A DNA stretch of 37,500 nucleotides from Botryococcus braunii. Taxonomy: Eukaryota > Chlorophyta > Trebouxiophyceae. Location: positions 137,501 through 175,000 of the forward strand of contig KV908452.1 in the NCBI GenBank assembly GCA_002005505.1. Direction: 5' to 3'. The translations under genes and the position numbers were made by a program. The notes beneath the pieces were generated by a model, which saw only the letters and a list, made by a program, of their open reading frames with translations, had not been told where the DNA came from and ran no database searches. Position 1 is the first letter of the stretch. Every line of letters starts with the position of its first letter. Below, one piece after another: positions 9,865 to 21,160 of this stretch.

Positions 9865-9880
9865 GATGAAACGTTTCATC
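9865..9880. repeat. Perfect 16-bp palindrome between the inverted LINE copies
   Basis: GATGAAACGTTTCATC is a perfect palindrome centred between 9872 and 9873. It lies almost exactly where the plus LINE ends (about 9838) and the minus LINE begins (about 9885). Confidence 0.85.
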
Positions 9881-9884
9881 GAGG

Positions 9885-10725
9885 AAGGTAGAAATGTTTT
9901 GTTTTTCGTACCCTCCTGATGAAACGCAGTTCCCCCTCGCAAAGTATGTGGCGATACTCAGAATCCTTCAACTCACTTGCGACTGCAACAGACTGGATGC
10001 ATTCATGGAGCAACGAGGAAACCAAAATATGATCTGGCCTTGTGCCAGAGGTACGGGCGGTGCCCCTATAGGTCGGAGGAGCATACAAGTCTCCTGATAC
10101 ACATCCGGTACATATAAGTAACTCAGTATGTTCAGCCAAGTTGACAAGTTGACGCCCACTAGCATCTTGACCACAAAAGCGGCCTAAATCGGCCGAGAAA
10201 GATGTAGAAACATATGGGATGTGACCATTGAAGTCACCCCCCACAAAGATGCAACCGTCCATGGATAACAAAACCTAATAGAGCTCATCGTAACGAGTGG
10301 GAAGAGGTATGGGCTGAAGTAACGGAGACCCAAAGGAAGGGATATAGAAATTGCTCAAGTATAAGGGCGGGTGGGTGGCATGTATAAACCCCAAAGATAC
10401 CCAGAGTGACGATGACATGTGTGCCCACAGTTGAGCACTTTACATTGAACTAACCTTCACTGCAATAAGCAACCCATAGCCTTCCATTTCATGAGAAACC
10501 TCGGGTGGAGAAAGGAAAAGATGATAGCCCCGGAAAAGGTTTGCGTCATGTTTTTCTGTAGTGTCACTTTCAACATTACTATATCGAACTCGCGAAACAA
10601 ACGATAATAGTCATGTAGCAAATGTTTTTACTCTGATAATCCACAGAGATTCCAAGTGAGAATAGAGAGAGGGACTTGGCCAACAGATTCATACGCACAC
10701 ATTGGAGAGGGACCCGCAGCCCGAT
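9885..10725 (-). pseudogene. LINE ORF2 endonuclease relic (minus copy)
   Basis: Read on the minus strand, it gives the same endonuclease domain as 8900-9620: SLTWNLCGLSE, GYGLLIAVKVSS, CIFVGGDFNGHIPYVS, GRFCGQDASGRQLVNLA and TRPDHILVSSLL. It diverges from the plus copy just after the LKDS/LKGSDH position. The GGDFNG motif is better preserved here than in the plus copy. The start is degraded (WNVHG is changed to WNLCG), and stops and frameshifts lie between blocks. The longest open piece is 9876-10271. Confidence 0.72.
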
Positions 10726-11135
10726 TGAGGGGGAGGGACCCGGGCCCGCATCTGGTGAGGAGGAGGGGGGAGGAGCAGCAGCAGTAGGGGGTGAAGCAGC
10801 AGGAGGAGGCACGGGCAATTTGAGAGGAGGCCCCCCGCCTTCACCTTGAACATGCTATCTCCTCGCCAAAAAGTAACCCAGCCCTCCCCCCGCAGTGTTT
10901 GGACTTGAGGAAGCCGCCTGGTACGCGCGGCCTTCTCCCTTGGGGTAAGGTCATCATCCATTGAAACGTTGAACTCGCGGCGTATCTCCTTGGCTTTTCT
11001 ATAAGCCGCGTGCTTAGCTGCAATGGAGGCAAATTTAATGAGAATTGGGCGAGGTCGTGTGGCACTTGGGGAATGTTTCCCCGGAAGTCTCGAGTAATGG
11101 CATCATCATTATACACTTTCCACATTTGGGAGCTT
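10726..11135 (-). pseudogene. LINE ORF1 C-terminal relic (minus copy)
   Basis: The minus strand matches the plus-copy ORF1: ATRPRPILIKFASIAAKHAAY, FNVSMDDDLTPREKAARTRR and GEGWVTFWRGDSMFKVKAGG, then a Pro-rich linker. Two frames carry parts of it (10689-10961 and 10841-11227), so it is frameshifted near 10960. Unlike the plus copy it has no gypsy insertion in the linker and no 12-nt duplication. Homology stops near 11135. Confidence 0.72.
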
Positions 11136-11150
11136 CTGTAAGATAACAAT

Positions 11151-11406
11151 CTCTCAGTGTTACACATACACAGTGCCCTTCCGCTTCCACAAGCGTGCAC
11201 GCATGGCACGAACAAGCATTGACACAAGAGTCTGACGAAGCATCAGAACTGTTTACACGGAACATCTATCTAAACACCGTTGAAATTACATGTAAGTTAA
11301 CACTCTCTCAGTGTTACACATACACAGTGCCCTTCAGCTTCCAGAAGCGTGCACGCATGGCACGAACAAGCATTAACACATGAGTCTGATGAAGCAATCA
11401 GAACTG
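11151..11406 (+). repeat. Direct repeat, about 98 nt, two copies
   Basis: CTCTCAGTGTTACACATACACAG... ending ...CATCAGAACTG occurs at about 11151-11250 and again at about 11307-11406 with a handful of differences. About 55 nt of unrelated AT-rich sequence lies between. The second copy abuts the presumed LTR end of copia C at 11407. Confidence 0.8.
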
Positions 11407-11998
11407 CGTGTATCAATAAGGCACGCCCTATATATATTAATCATGGAGGCTTTTTATTCATTAGCCTCCTTACAGGATTACAACTCCAGATCTCAATAGC
11501 GTACGGGCATGATCAAGTTTGCTTCCTATCAGTACCATGCACTAGATCTCAATGTACGTAATTGTCGACCTAACTGGCATATGATTCGACCTAAATGTCG
11601 ATGCACAGTACCACTCTAAACCGGTGATCATCTCGAATCTCTAAACGACTCTAATCCCTAGTTTACGACCGCTGTGACGCACGGATAACATAACCAGGGT
11701 CAGCAGAACAGGATTCTCATGACCGAGAAGATCCGGGCTGAGTATACCTCACTCGAAAATAGGTAGAAAACTAGCCGATTCTGTACCATGGTCCTACTAG
11801 CTAGGAGAGCCAATAATGGTTCAAGTAGCATTTAGTACAAGCATACCCCAGTATAGTAGACCTGTACCTTATTAATCATATGCATAGTAAGTCGATCAAA
11901 CCCTGTATATCTAGGATGTGACTCACTAACATGCTCTCATGAAATGACACCTCATGTCTCTCAAATACCTGAGGTATACATGTCAGTGTTCAGTTTCC
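11407..11998 (-). repeat. Candidate 3' LTR of copia C
   Basis: On the minus strand a purine tract (GAGGGGAGG, about 12001-12009) precedes this block, as a PPT should. The block ends ...GATACACGCA at 11407. It holds a TATATATAGGG box (about 11430) and AATAAAAAGCC (about 11450). The second LTR is missing, so both ends are estimates. Confidence 0.4.
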
Positions 11999-12105
11999 AA
12001 AACCTCCCCTCATGTGCAGGGAGGAACATCCATCTCTCCAATGCATGTACTGGTCACAAATCTGCAGATTTAATCAGCAAAACTATTTCAAACCTGTCAT
12101 TGCTC

Positions 12106-12890
12106 TCAATTTAGCAATGTCAAATCAATTAAGGGAGCCTTTGGAAGGACCTTGGTGAAGAAGTCAGCAATGTTTTCTGCAATAGCCACATACCTTAGCT
12201 CTATTACGCCATTCTCCACCTCATCTCTCACGTTGTGGTACCTCACTGCAATGTGTTTAGTCCTGGAAGATATAGGAATTCCCTTCAGATTTGTAGGGGC
12301 CCCTGTACTATCAGTATAAATGACAACATTCCCAGGATTTTCACCAAAATCATTTACCAACTTAGTGAACCACAGTGCTTCTTGTACTCCAGTACACATA
12401 GATATAAATTCAGCTTCAGCAGTTGCAAAGCAACAAGAGGTTGAAGCTTACTACCCCATGACACTGCAGCTGACCCAGACATAAGGACATAGCCAGAAGT
12501 GGACTTTCTCCCATCCAAGTCACCTGAACAATATGAGTTAACAAAAGCCATAAAGCCTTTGATTTTCTTTTCTCTCACCAGCCCCATACCCTTTGTGCCA
12601 GCAAGATATTTCAGAACATTCATGCCAGCACCCAAATGAGTATTAGTTGGAGCATTAGCAAAGCGTTCGAGCTTCAAACGAAAAATCAGGTCTCACAATA
12701 TTGGCTACATACAAGATACCACCCACCAGTTCCATGTACCTGTTTTCTTCAGGCAAGGGATCCCATGTATCCTTCTGCAGCTTTCAGAGAGGTGTCCAGG
12801 GGTGTGGCCTTTGGTTTGCAGCCTGTGATATCAAAACTCTCAAGGATATCAGTAACCAATTTCTCGTTTGACACAGATTTTAAGCTACCA
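12106..12890 (-). pseudogene. Copia C RT C-terminal end and RNase H, broken
   Basis: Minus-strand frames give LVTDILESFDITGCKP and KATPLDTSLK (RT end), ELVGGILYVAN, VLKYLAGTKGMGL, FVNSYCSGDLDGRKSTSGYV, SGSAAVSWGSK, then EALWFTKLVNDFG, VVIYTDSTGA, SSRTKHIAVRYHNVRDEV and NIADFFTKVLPK. These are RNase H landmarks, but the usual first aspartate reads Asn-Ser (VNSYCSGD) and the usual CDNQ reads TDST. Frame changes occur near 12400, 12680 and 12760. It is not functional. Confidence 0.8.
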
Positions 12891-14210
<1,320 letters not shown>

Positions 14211-14911
14211 CTGTACATACCCATAGGAAATGGAAGATGTTTCGGTTTGATTTACTTCTGGGTTAGATTTGTATTCCTCTGCCTATCAGGATACCTGCCA
14301 CCATAGAGACCAGTAGGAGTGTGGGGAACACCAACACCGTGAAAGTCAAATTCTACTGGTTCTTGTTGAAGGTCAGGGATAAAGTCCCCTACAATGTCGT
14401 GGGTGATCACTTGTGGAACATCCAAAACTGGACGCGGATCCAGGCCACTTGCGGAACATGGGTCATGTTCAGCAAAATCTTGGCTCCCCGTGGGCCCTTT
14501 ATCTCCATTATTAGTCCCATGATTATCAGGCTCCTTGTGAGTCTAATCAATCCCCATAGCTCTTGCCATTTCTAAGTTCAATTTGTCAAACCTGGCAATT
14601 ATGTCGTCACTGCCCAAAGGGGCCAAAGAAACAGCAGACACATCTTCAGCAACTTCATGCGCATCCTATTCATTGACAATGACTTCACAATCAGCTGGAA
14701 CATTTTCTTCATCATCAGTCATGTCAACTAAGTCAGGCATGTCAAAGGTCACCATCTGCAAGCTTCTCATCAAACCTAACGTATTCTTTGGAGTGGACAA
14801 TTACCTTGGAATCAATGAGGACACGACAATTTTTGCTAAATCCATCATAGCCTCCGAAGACACCTTTTGTACTAACATGGCTGAACCACCCATCACGCTT
14901 TGACTTATCAA
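14211..14911 (-). pseudogene. Copia C integrase-RT linker, decayed
   Basis: This lies between the integrase and RT blocks of the minus-strand element. It is rich in acidic codons (GAT/GAA on minus) but broken by many frame changes. The part at about 14700-14900 still resembles the integrase C-terminal region (VFGGYDGFSKNCRVLID, near 14820-14860). No other function is visible. Confidence 0.5.
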
Positions 14912-15619
14912 TCATAACATAACACTTGCTGCCAAATACTCGCTTTGACTCACATCAAGAACATGGCCAAACCACATCTCATAAGGTGTTTGACTGTGAT
15001 TTGAGACTGCAGAGAGGTTTCTAAGATAGTTGGCAGTGAGAAGTGCATCACCCCAATACTCTATAGAGAGCCCTGATGCAGTCAGCATTGCTCTGGCTTT
15101 TCCCTGCAAGGTCATGTTCAGTCTCTCCACCTTCCCATTCTGCTGGTGTGCATATGGTGCTGTTCTTTGGTGAACAGCACCATTCTTTCTACAAAACCTT
15201 TCAAGACCAGCAAATTCAGTCCCATTGCATGTTCTAGTAAATTTCATTGTGCACTCGTTTTGGGTTTGCCACTCATTTAGTAGATTTGTTGCATCTCTAG
15301 ACGCATCTGCCTTAGATTTGAGCAATATTGTTGCAGACATCTCTGAAAATTCATATATCACATTCAATGCATATTTCTCCTTATCATACGTTTCTAGAGA
15401 AATAGGACCCATGAGGTCCATACGCACTACCTCGAATTTCTTGGAACATACATAAGCTGTAGGCTTGAAGGGTTGCACACTTTGTTTTCCATGTAAGCAA
15501 GGACTGCAAACACCTTTGTTACCTATCATCTTGGTGAGATCGAAAGGATGGAGTTTCATCCCCTTTACCATGTTGCCCTTCATCATTCTCATCATATAAC
15601 TTGGAGACAAGTGCCTCAA
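14912..15619 (-). pseudogene. Copia C integrase, catalytic residue lost
   Basis: The integrase domain is open for 235 codons on the minus strand: CSPCLHGKQS (zinc-binding end), FEVVRMDLMGPI (first Asp), TRTCNGTEFAGLE, and APYAHQQNGKVERLNMTL (Glu in KVERLN). Where the family has T-D-N/R-G-E-F this copy has T-C-N-G, so the second Asp of D,D-35-E is replaced by Cys. It therefore could not catalyse integration even if expressed. Confidence 0.85.
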
Positions 15620-16090
15620 CCTCTCATGCCACAGGTCAACGTCCCTGTGAGCAACCTTAACATTTCATGCTTCCACAAACTTAGTACCTGCATGAAAAGA
15701 TGTAATAGATGTTTGTCTGGTAGGGACAAGTCTACCAACCATTTGTAGGGCAAGACATGCTCAGCATGGCCTAAATTATAGCCATGGGGATCAGTGATGA
15801 AACACTCTATCCCTAGAATGTTCACATTTATGCCATCTAAGTATGCTTTCCCCACTGATAAAAGAGTTACAGCTTGCTTGAAGGAACATGCTTGACAGTG
15901 TGTAAGAGTAGGGAACTTCCTCACTCTAAAAACAGTTTTGCATGGTACCCTCTCCCAAAATCTCCTAAAATTTACCATTTGTCACTACTAGGCGCTGAGG
16001 CACATCAAATTTCACATAGTCTCTCATGTTCTCACAGGATAGTGAAATATGCTCAGTGGAACCCTAATCTATAAGCCATGCAGGGAGAGA
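15616..16090 (-). pseudogene. Copia C protease and GAG-pre-integrase region
   Basis: The minus strand reads WLID, then stop TAG at 16066-16064, then GSTEHISLSCENM: the aspartic protease signature D-S/T-G with its middle residue turned into a stop. RDYVKFDVPQRLVVTNG follows. The next open block (15978-15616) includes AYLDGINVNILGIECF and a GAG-pre-integrase-like stretch, with stops between the blocks. Confidence 0.7.
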
Positions 16091-16872
16091 GGGTTGAGAG
16101 ACCACAGTATCTCTTTGAACACAGTTACTTTGCATTCCCCTTTCTTGCTCTGCAAGGAACTTGGGACACCACCTCTTCATGTGCCCTACCTCTTTGCAGT
16201 GATGGCAGATGAGTACAGGTCTTGAAATGCACGCCTCCCTGCTTCACCATTACCACGTTTAGAATTCCTTGGGACTTCTGCATGATTTACCCCAGCCCCA
16301 CCTGAACCTCCCTGCCTGCCCCTTCTGCAGGCTACCCAACGCCTCCCTGGTTTCTATAGGTTCTTGGTGTGGGTGGTGAGTTCAGCTTCTTTTCTTCTAA
16401 GCTCATGTATGTTAATTCTAACACATGCTATAATTCATGAACATCAGGGTTGTGATTGCACACTAGTAATTGTAGAAGCTTATCTACCTCGTACTGCTCT
16501 GTAAGGCCCTCAATTATCATGGAACAATTGCAAATGTTGGAACACTGCTCTCCCAAGGACCTCAGATTATTGTAAATCTTTCCGGCACTTAACACATACT
16601 CTGAGGGCTTCTCCTCTGGCTTCATCTTGAAAATTCTAGACTCACGATGCAAGCTCATGAGCCTAGCTGCTGCTCTTAAATTGAACAAGTGCAAGAGTTT
16701 ATTCCACATGTGGTATGAGGACTTCAAATCAGTGATCTGTACAACATACTCCTTAGTGCATGCCTGTACAATAATTGTTTGCGCTTTAAAATCATCATAT
16801 GAACCTTCATGAACATCATGGACACAGTAATTTACTCCCATTTCCCACAACATTGCATATACATGTCTAGTC
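16091..16872 (-). pseudogene. Copia C gag with zinc knuckle, 5' end missing
   Basis: The open block 16870-16428 matches the UBN2-type capsid of copia gag (YAMLWEMGVNY, SYHMWNKLLHLF, MSLHRESRIFKMKPEE and EYVLSAGKIYNNLRSLGE). Downstream on minus, the nucleocapsid knuckle CHHCKEVGHMKRWC (CX2CX4HX4C) is at 16207-16166, after a frame change near 16420. The first gag residues are absent because gypsy LTR sequence starts at 16873. Confidence 0.8.
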
Positions 16873-17098
16873 TGTAAAGACAACCATTACCTTGTACTTC
16901 ATATGCGTGCATGGGGAGATCCCGTACAGTTCTCTCTGGTTTTCATATATGCTTAGATGAACGCGTACATTCAATAATTGGCCGCTCTGCGTCGCATTTA
17001 AGACGAGAACTTCACGCATTGTAATCAGTCGCTATCTTCGTCTTCATGAACGGATCTCTTTGCCTCAGTCGAATACTCTTCCGCTGATTGCCATAACA
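16873..17098 (+). repeat. 5' LTR of gypsy 1
   Basis: It starts TGTAAAGACAACC and ends GCCATAACA (TG...CA), 226 nt. It differs from 30031-30256 at three sites. It supplies promoter and start site; TATATGC at about 16947 could be a TATA-like element. The left flank is copia C gag. Confidence 0.95.
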
Positions 17099-17099
17099 C

Positions 17100-17112
17100 T
17101 GGTATCGGCGAC
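17100..17112 (+). other. Primer-binding site of gypsy 1
   Basis: TGGTATCGGCGAC follows the LTR after one base. TGG is the complement of the CCA tRNA tail. TGGTATC also matches the start of PBS sites for initiator tRNA-Met, but the following bases do not fit the plant tRNA, so the primer is unsettled. The same 13 nt recur at 30323 in gypsy 2. Confidence 0.75.
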
Positions 17113-17160
17113 ATAGTTGTCGCTTGATCTTCTTGTTTCGTTGGCTTAAGTGCGTTTGTG

Positions 17161-18234
17161 ATGAGACGAACAAGGACAGGGGCTCCGCGCAAGCGGGTAA
17201 GTTTTACGACGCCTAGGAAGCAGATGGTTCCTGCTGGAATCCCCACTTCAGGGCTGAATTTTGTTGATCCTGAGCGTGTAGATGTGTCTACTTTTGTTTC
17301 TAAACCTTTATACGAGTCGATGCTGGCTCGGGGCTTTGACCCGGGAGCCACTTACGACACCACTGATGAGGAGGCGGAGAGCCGCCCAGGCAGTGCTGTG
17401 GTGCAAGATGCAAGCCGTCTAAGTGATGCATCTCTTCCAGCAGAGATGCGCTCGCGTGGAATGGTCTTCCCAGCACCGTCTCCTGTGGTTCCGGACCCCA
17501 CCTTGAGGGAAGTTCCCATCTCGGCTGTGAAGACCAAGTTTCCTGAACCCATGTTGTATTATGGAGATCCTGACATGTTGGATGCCCATTTTCTGCAAGT
17601 TCGTACGTACTTGCGTGCGAATCGTGTAGATCTGTCAGGAGACGTAGCCGTTGATATGGCCAGTATGTTCCTACGGGGCAAGGCTCTTGATCGGCTCGTC
17701 TCACGGACTCAATTGGCAGCTAAAGGGCAAGCCGTGGAATTGGCAACGTTCCACGCATACATGCAGGCTTTACAGGAGGCCGTCCGACCAGTGGAGCTAA
17801 CGGATACTTACTTTGAGCCTTTTCTTGTCATGAGACAAGGAAAACGGTCCATGAGGGAGTATGTTGCGCATTTCAATGCGTGTAGGGCCAAAGCACCTGA
17901 CTGCATGTCAGATGCGATGTTAATGTTTGTGTTTAAGCGTGGGTGTCGGGATGACCTGCGCAGGGCGATTACGGTGCAGCGTCCGCAGACGCTGGAAGAG
18001 GTGTTCACACTTGCAGTTGCCGCATCTGATCTGCATGCAAGTGTCCCTCCTCAGGGTGGCGGGCAGAAGGGGTTTCCCTCCGGAGGATCCCAGACCAAAC
18101 CCACACCTTCTCCCCCGGCTAAAGAGGCTAATAAGCCTACCTGCCCCCATTGCGGCAAACCCGGACATAATGTCGATGCATGCTGGGTCTTACACCCTGA
18201 AATGAGAAAAGTAAAAAACAAAACAGCTGCCTAA
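17161..18234 (+). CDS. Gypsy 1 Gag (capsid and nucleocapsid)
   Basis: Gag forms the cytoplasmic virus-like particle and binds element RNA. The ATG at 17161 begins MRRTRTGAPRKRV; a GTG three bases earlier is not needed. The product is 357 residues. A basic N-terminus is followed by a Ty3-type capsid core (YYGDPDMLDAHFLQVRTYL, MASMFLRGKALDRLV, FRRGCRDDLRRAI-like segment), a Pro/Ser/Gly linker, and one CCHC knuckle, CPHCGKPGHNVDAC, at residues 328-341. It ends at two tandem stops, TAA TAG (18232-18237). The next ORF is in the same frame. Confidence 0.9.
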   Translation: MRRTRTGAPRKRVSFTTPRKQMVPAGIPTSGLNFVDPERVDVSTFVSKPLYESMLARGFDPGATYDTTDEEAESRPGSAVVQDASRLSDASLPAEMRSRGMVFPAPSPVVPDPTLREVPISAVKTKFPEPMLYYGDPDMLDAHFLQVRTYLRANRVDLSGDVAVDMASMFLRGKALDRLVSRTQLAAKGQAVELATFHAYMQALQEAVRPVELTDTYFEPFLVMRQGKRSMREYVAHFNACRAKAPDCMSDAMLMFVFKRGCRDDLRRAITVQRPQTLEEVFTLAVAASDLHASVPPQGGGQKGFPSGGSQTKPTPSPPAKEANKPTCPHCGKPGHNVDACWVLHPEMRKVKNKTAA

Positions 18235-18270
18235 TAGGTGTGGCTGTGGGGTGTGACAGGTGTTGGTACC

Positions 18271-19257
18271 ATGGAGATTCAAACAGGGATCCCGGTTCTT
18301 CCCGCGTTTAACGAGTTTGCTACCTACCTACGCACCTTTTCTGAGAGTGTTGTGACTCATGTGACGAGTTCGCAACGCTTGCCTGTGTCTGAAACCCCTT
18401 TTGGGCTGACCACCCCTGCTTGTGAGCAGTGTGAGGGTAGAGAGACGCATGTTGATGGATCCCATGAGTTGGTTGTTTCCTTGAGTTCTGAAGCTGCTCC
18501 CATGGCTTGGGAAAGAGTGATTACATGGGCCCTTCCCGGGGATAGGGTAACACCGCTTTGCCCCAGGTCCACAAGTGGGGAGGCTGTAGGGCCAGAACTG
18601 CAGGAGCAACGCCATGCGACCATCGTTATCCCTTGGACATCTCTACTGCAGTTATGGGGAGAATCTACTGCGATTCAGGCGCCTCCCACTGTTAAGAGTG
18701 TTTTCGGGCGGGACACGGTTGAGGTGTCTGTCATTACTATGCTTGTAGCTGTACCTAGTAAACTCACCTACCAGCCCCTTCATCATATTGCACAGATGAG
18801 CGCAGATTTTACTGTAGCGACTCCTGACTTGTCACATACGTGTATCCAGTTTGAGGGATTGGTGCAGGGTGTTGCATGTAGGGTGCTAATGGATAGTGGT
18901 GCTACAGCTAATTTTGTGAGTGAAGAGTTTATGCATGCTCTTGTTTTACCCACTATGCCTCTCAACTCGTTGTTGACAGTGAACCTCGCTGATGGTAGAG
19001 TCAAGGTAACTGATCAGGTGTGTGCAGTTGACTTGTCTGTGGGGTCGTTTCAGTTCCGAGTGGATTGCTTGCCTACAGAGCTGCATACCTATGATGTTGT
19101 GTTAGGAAAGCCCTGGTTGACAGCGTTTAATCCATGTGTAAATTGGCGCTTGAACACTGTTTGTCTTGTTGATGGTGAAAGCACACATGTTTTGGTGGGT
19201 AGTCAGCGTTCTGATGTGCCTAAATATGTGATTTCTGCCATAGAGTTGGAAACCTGA
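18271..19257 (+). CDS. Gypsy 1 protease region (N-terminal part of Pol)
   Basis: A retropepsin-like aspartic protease that would cut Gag-Pol. The frame is open from 18238, directly after the gag stops. The first ATG, at 18271, is in a strong context (ACCATGG). Residues 1-195 are poorly conserved spacer. The active site VLMDSGATANFVSEEF has its Asp at residue 208, followed by the flap-like region and the VVLGKPWL motif at about 285-292. It stops with TGA at 19255-19257. The natural continuation (KPEIEFASDLTELYVLKL) lies in another frame, so a 1-nt shift near 19250 ended it early. Confidence 0.82.
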   Translation: MEIQTGIPVLPAFNEFATYLRTFSESVVTHVTSSQRLPVSETPFGLTTPACEQCEGRETHVDGSHELVVSLSSEAAPMAWERVITWALPGDRVTPLCPRSTSGEAVGPELQEQRHATIVIPWTSLLQLWGESTAIQAPPTVKSVFGRDTVEVSVITMLVAVPSKLTYQPLHHIAQMSADFTVATPDLSHTCIQFEGLVQGVACRVLMDSGATANFVSEEFMHALVLPTMPLNSLLTVNLADGRVKVTDQVCAVDLSVGSFQFRVDCLPTELHTYDVVLGKPWLTAFNPCVNWRLNTVCLVDGESTHVLVGSQRSDVPKYVISAIELET

Positions 19258-20894
19258 GATAGAATTTGCTTCTGATTTGACAGAATTGTACGTGCTTAAG
19301 TTGAAACCTGTACAACGGGATTCTGAACCAATACATGCCCAGCCGGGGTTGGAGGACTTGTTGCAGGAAATTTTTCGGATGTCCTATCAGGCTTGCCTGA
19401 CAGTCTTCCACCACCTCGAGTCGGAGACCACGAAATCCACCTGGAACCTGGTGCTCGACCTCCTGCCTCCCGCATTTACCCGCTGTCGGGAGCTCAGCTT
19501 GCTGAGCTTAGGGCACAGCTGCAGGAGTTGCTGGAACGAGGGTACATCAGGCCCAGCTCTAGTCCTTACGGTGCTCCCATCCTTTTTGTCCCCAAGAAGG
19601 ACGGTGGTTGGCGGTTGTGTATTGACTATCGCGCTCTAAACAAATTGACTATAAGAAACCAACACCCGTTGCCACGTAACGATGAAATGTTCGAGCAGTT
19701 GTGTGGTAGTAAGCTCTTTACTAAACTTGACTTAGCCTCTGGGTACCACCAGATCCGTATGCATGAGAATAGTATAGAAAAGACTGCTTTTAAGACAAAG
19801 TATGGTCCCTATGAATTTACTGTGATGCCCTTTGGTCTGACAAACGCCCCCGCAACGTTTCAATACGTGATGAATACTGTTCTGGCGCCTTACTTAGACA
19901 GGTTTGTGCTGGTTTATTTAGATGACATCCTCATATATAGTAAGTCTTTTGAGGAACACTTGCAACCCTTGAGACTTGTACTTCAGGCACTACGAGACCA
20001 TCAGTTTATCTGTAAACGCTCCAAGTGTTTGTTTTGCGCACCCGAGGTGGAGTATTTGGGACATGTCATTTCCAGTGAGGGAGTGAGGGTGGACCCGAAG
20101 AAGGTTGAGGCTATCATGAATTGGCCCACCCCTACCTGTGTGTCTGAACTTCGTTTGTTCATGGGTCTTCTACAGTTCTATGATACATTTGCAGACCACT
20201 TTGCTCATGTTGCCTTCCCTCTTACTAAGTTGTTTAAAAAGGATGCTCCATGGCAATGGGATGACTTGCATGAGAAGGCTTTCCGTGAATTGAAACATCT
20301 GATGTGTACTGCTCCTTGTTTGCTCCCACCAGACTTGCAAAAACCTTTTGTCGTGCATGTGGATGCATCTGCCTTTGCTATTGGGTGTGTGTTACAGCAA
20401 GATCAAGGTAAGGGACTGCAGCCGATTGCCTTTGAGTCTAGGAAACTGCAGCCCAGTGAGCGAAAGGTGGCTCCATGTGACAGAGAATTATTGGCCCTTG
20501 TACACGCCCTGCGTAAGTGGAAGCATTTGCTGATTGGGGGGAAGTTTACTGTGTACACTGACCAAAAAGCTTTAAAATTCCTCTTAACTGCACCGACGCG
20601 TACTGATCGACAAGAGCGCTTTTTGACTGACATTATGAGGTTCATGCCTGACATTAGATATGTCAAAGGTACTGATAATGTGGTCGCGGACGCGTTGAGT
20701 CGGCGCGCAGACTTAGCTACTCTGCATGTCTCCTCTCTTGTGTCAGACACCTTGTTGGAAGAGTTGAGTAAGGGTTATGAAAATGATCCACAGGTCCCTG
20801 GTTTGTTGGATCAGGGAACCGTGAGTTGGAAAAGGGGGTTGCTGTATACCGAGCATGACAAGATTTATGTTTCAGAAGGCCCTGTGAGGGAGAG
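19258..20894 (+). pseudogene. Gypsy 1 reverse transcriptase and RNase H
   Basis: 19258-19370 carries the protease-RT linker in frame 2; a second shift at the AATTTTTCGG run near 19370 moves to the main RT frame (open 19393-20928). RT motifs: GAPILFVPKKDGGWRLCIDYRALN, KLFTKLDLASGYHQI, MPFGLTNAPATFQ and LVYLDDILIYS (YLDD as YxDD). RNase H follows: VVHVDASAFAIG (Asp), DRELLALVHAL (Glu), VYTDQKAL (Asp) and VADALSR. The true frame goes on into integrase, but a 261-nt insertion cuts it after VRE at 20894; the annotated stop at 20928 belongs to the insert. Confidence 0.9.
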
Positions 20895-21155
20895 TGTAGC
20901 GTTAACTAAGCGGAAGAGGTTTTTATGAGACAGTGAGACGTTCGTGGTGTGCAACGAAAGAGTGTTACATGATTGATTCGCAAGCGTACTCTTAAACCCA
21001 GGGTGGATTGAATTATACTGTACTGCCACAGACGCGTAGGCGGGCAACCGAGCGAACTACTTGAGCGAGGTCGTACTGCGAATCCAGATCACATGGCAAG
21101 TCAAAGAGCAATGCCAAGGACCATACTAGAGCATTATACCCTAGGAAATGCTACA
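20895..21155 (+). mobile_element. 261-nt solo-LTR-like insertion (TG...CA, 5-bp TSD)
   Basis: A non-coding block separates RNase H from integrase. It starts TGTAGC and ends GCTACA (6-bp terminal inverted repeat with TG...CA) and is flanked by GAGAG at 20890-20894 and 21156-21160. Removing it plus one TSD restores the expected Pol junction (VRE, then RILAECHSTPFSGH) in frame. These are the marks of a solo LTR or a very small LTR-type non-autonomous element. No internal domain and no other copy is seen in this window, so its parent family is unknown. Confidence 0.82.
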
Positions 21156-21160
21156 GAGAG

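Noticed and set aside
21093..21160. Start of integrase as an independent gene at 21093
   Set aside because: The ATG lies inside the solo-LTR insertion; the natural Pol frame resumes at 21161.
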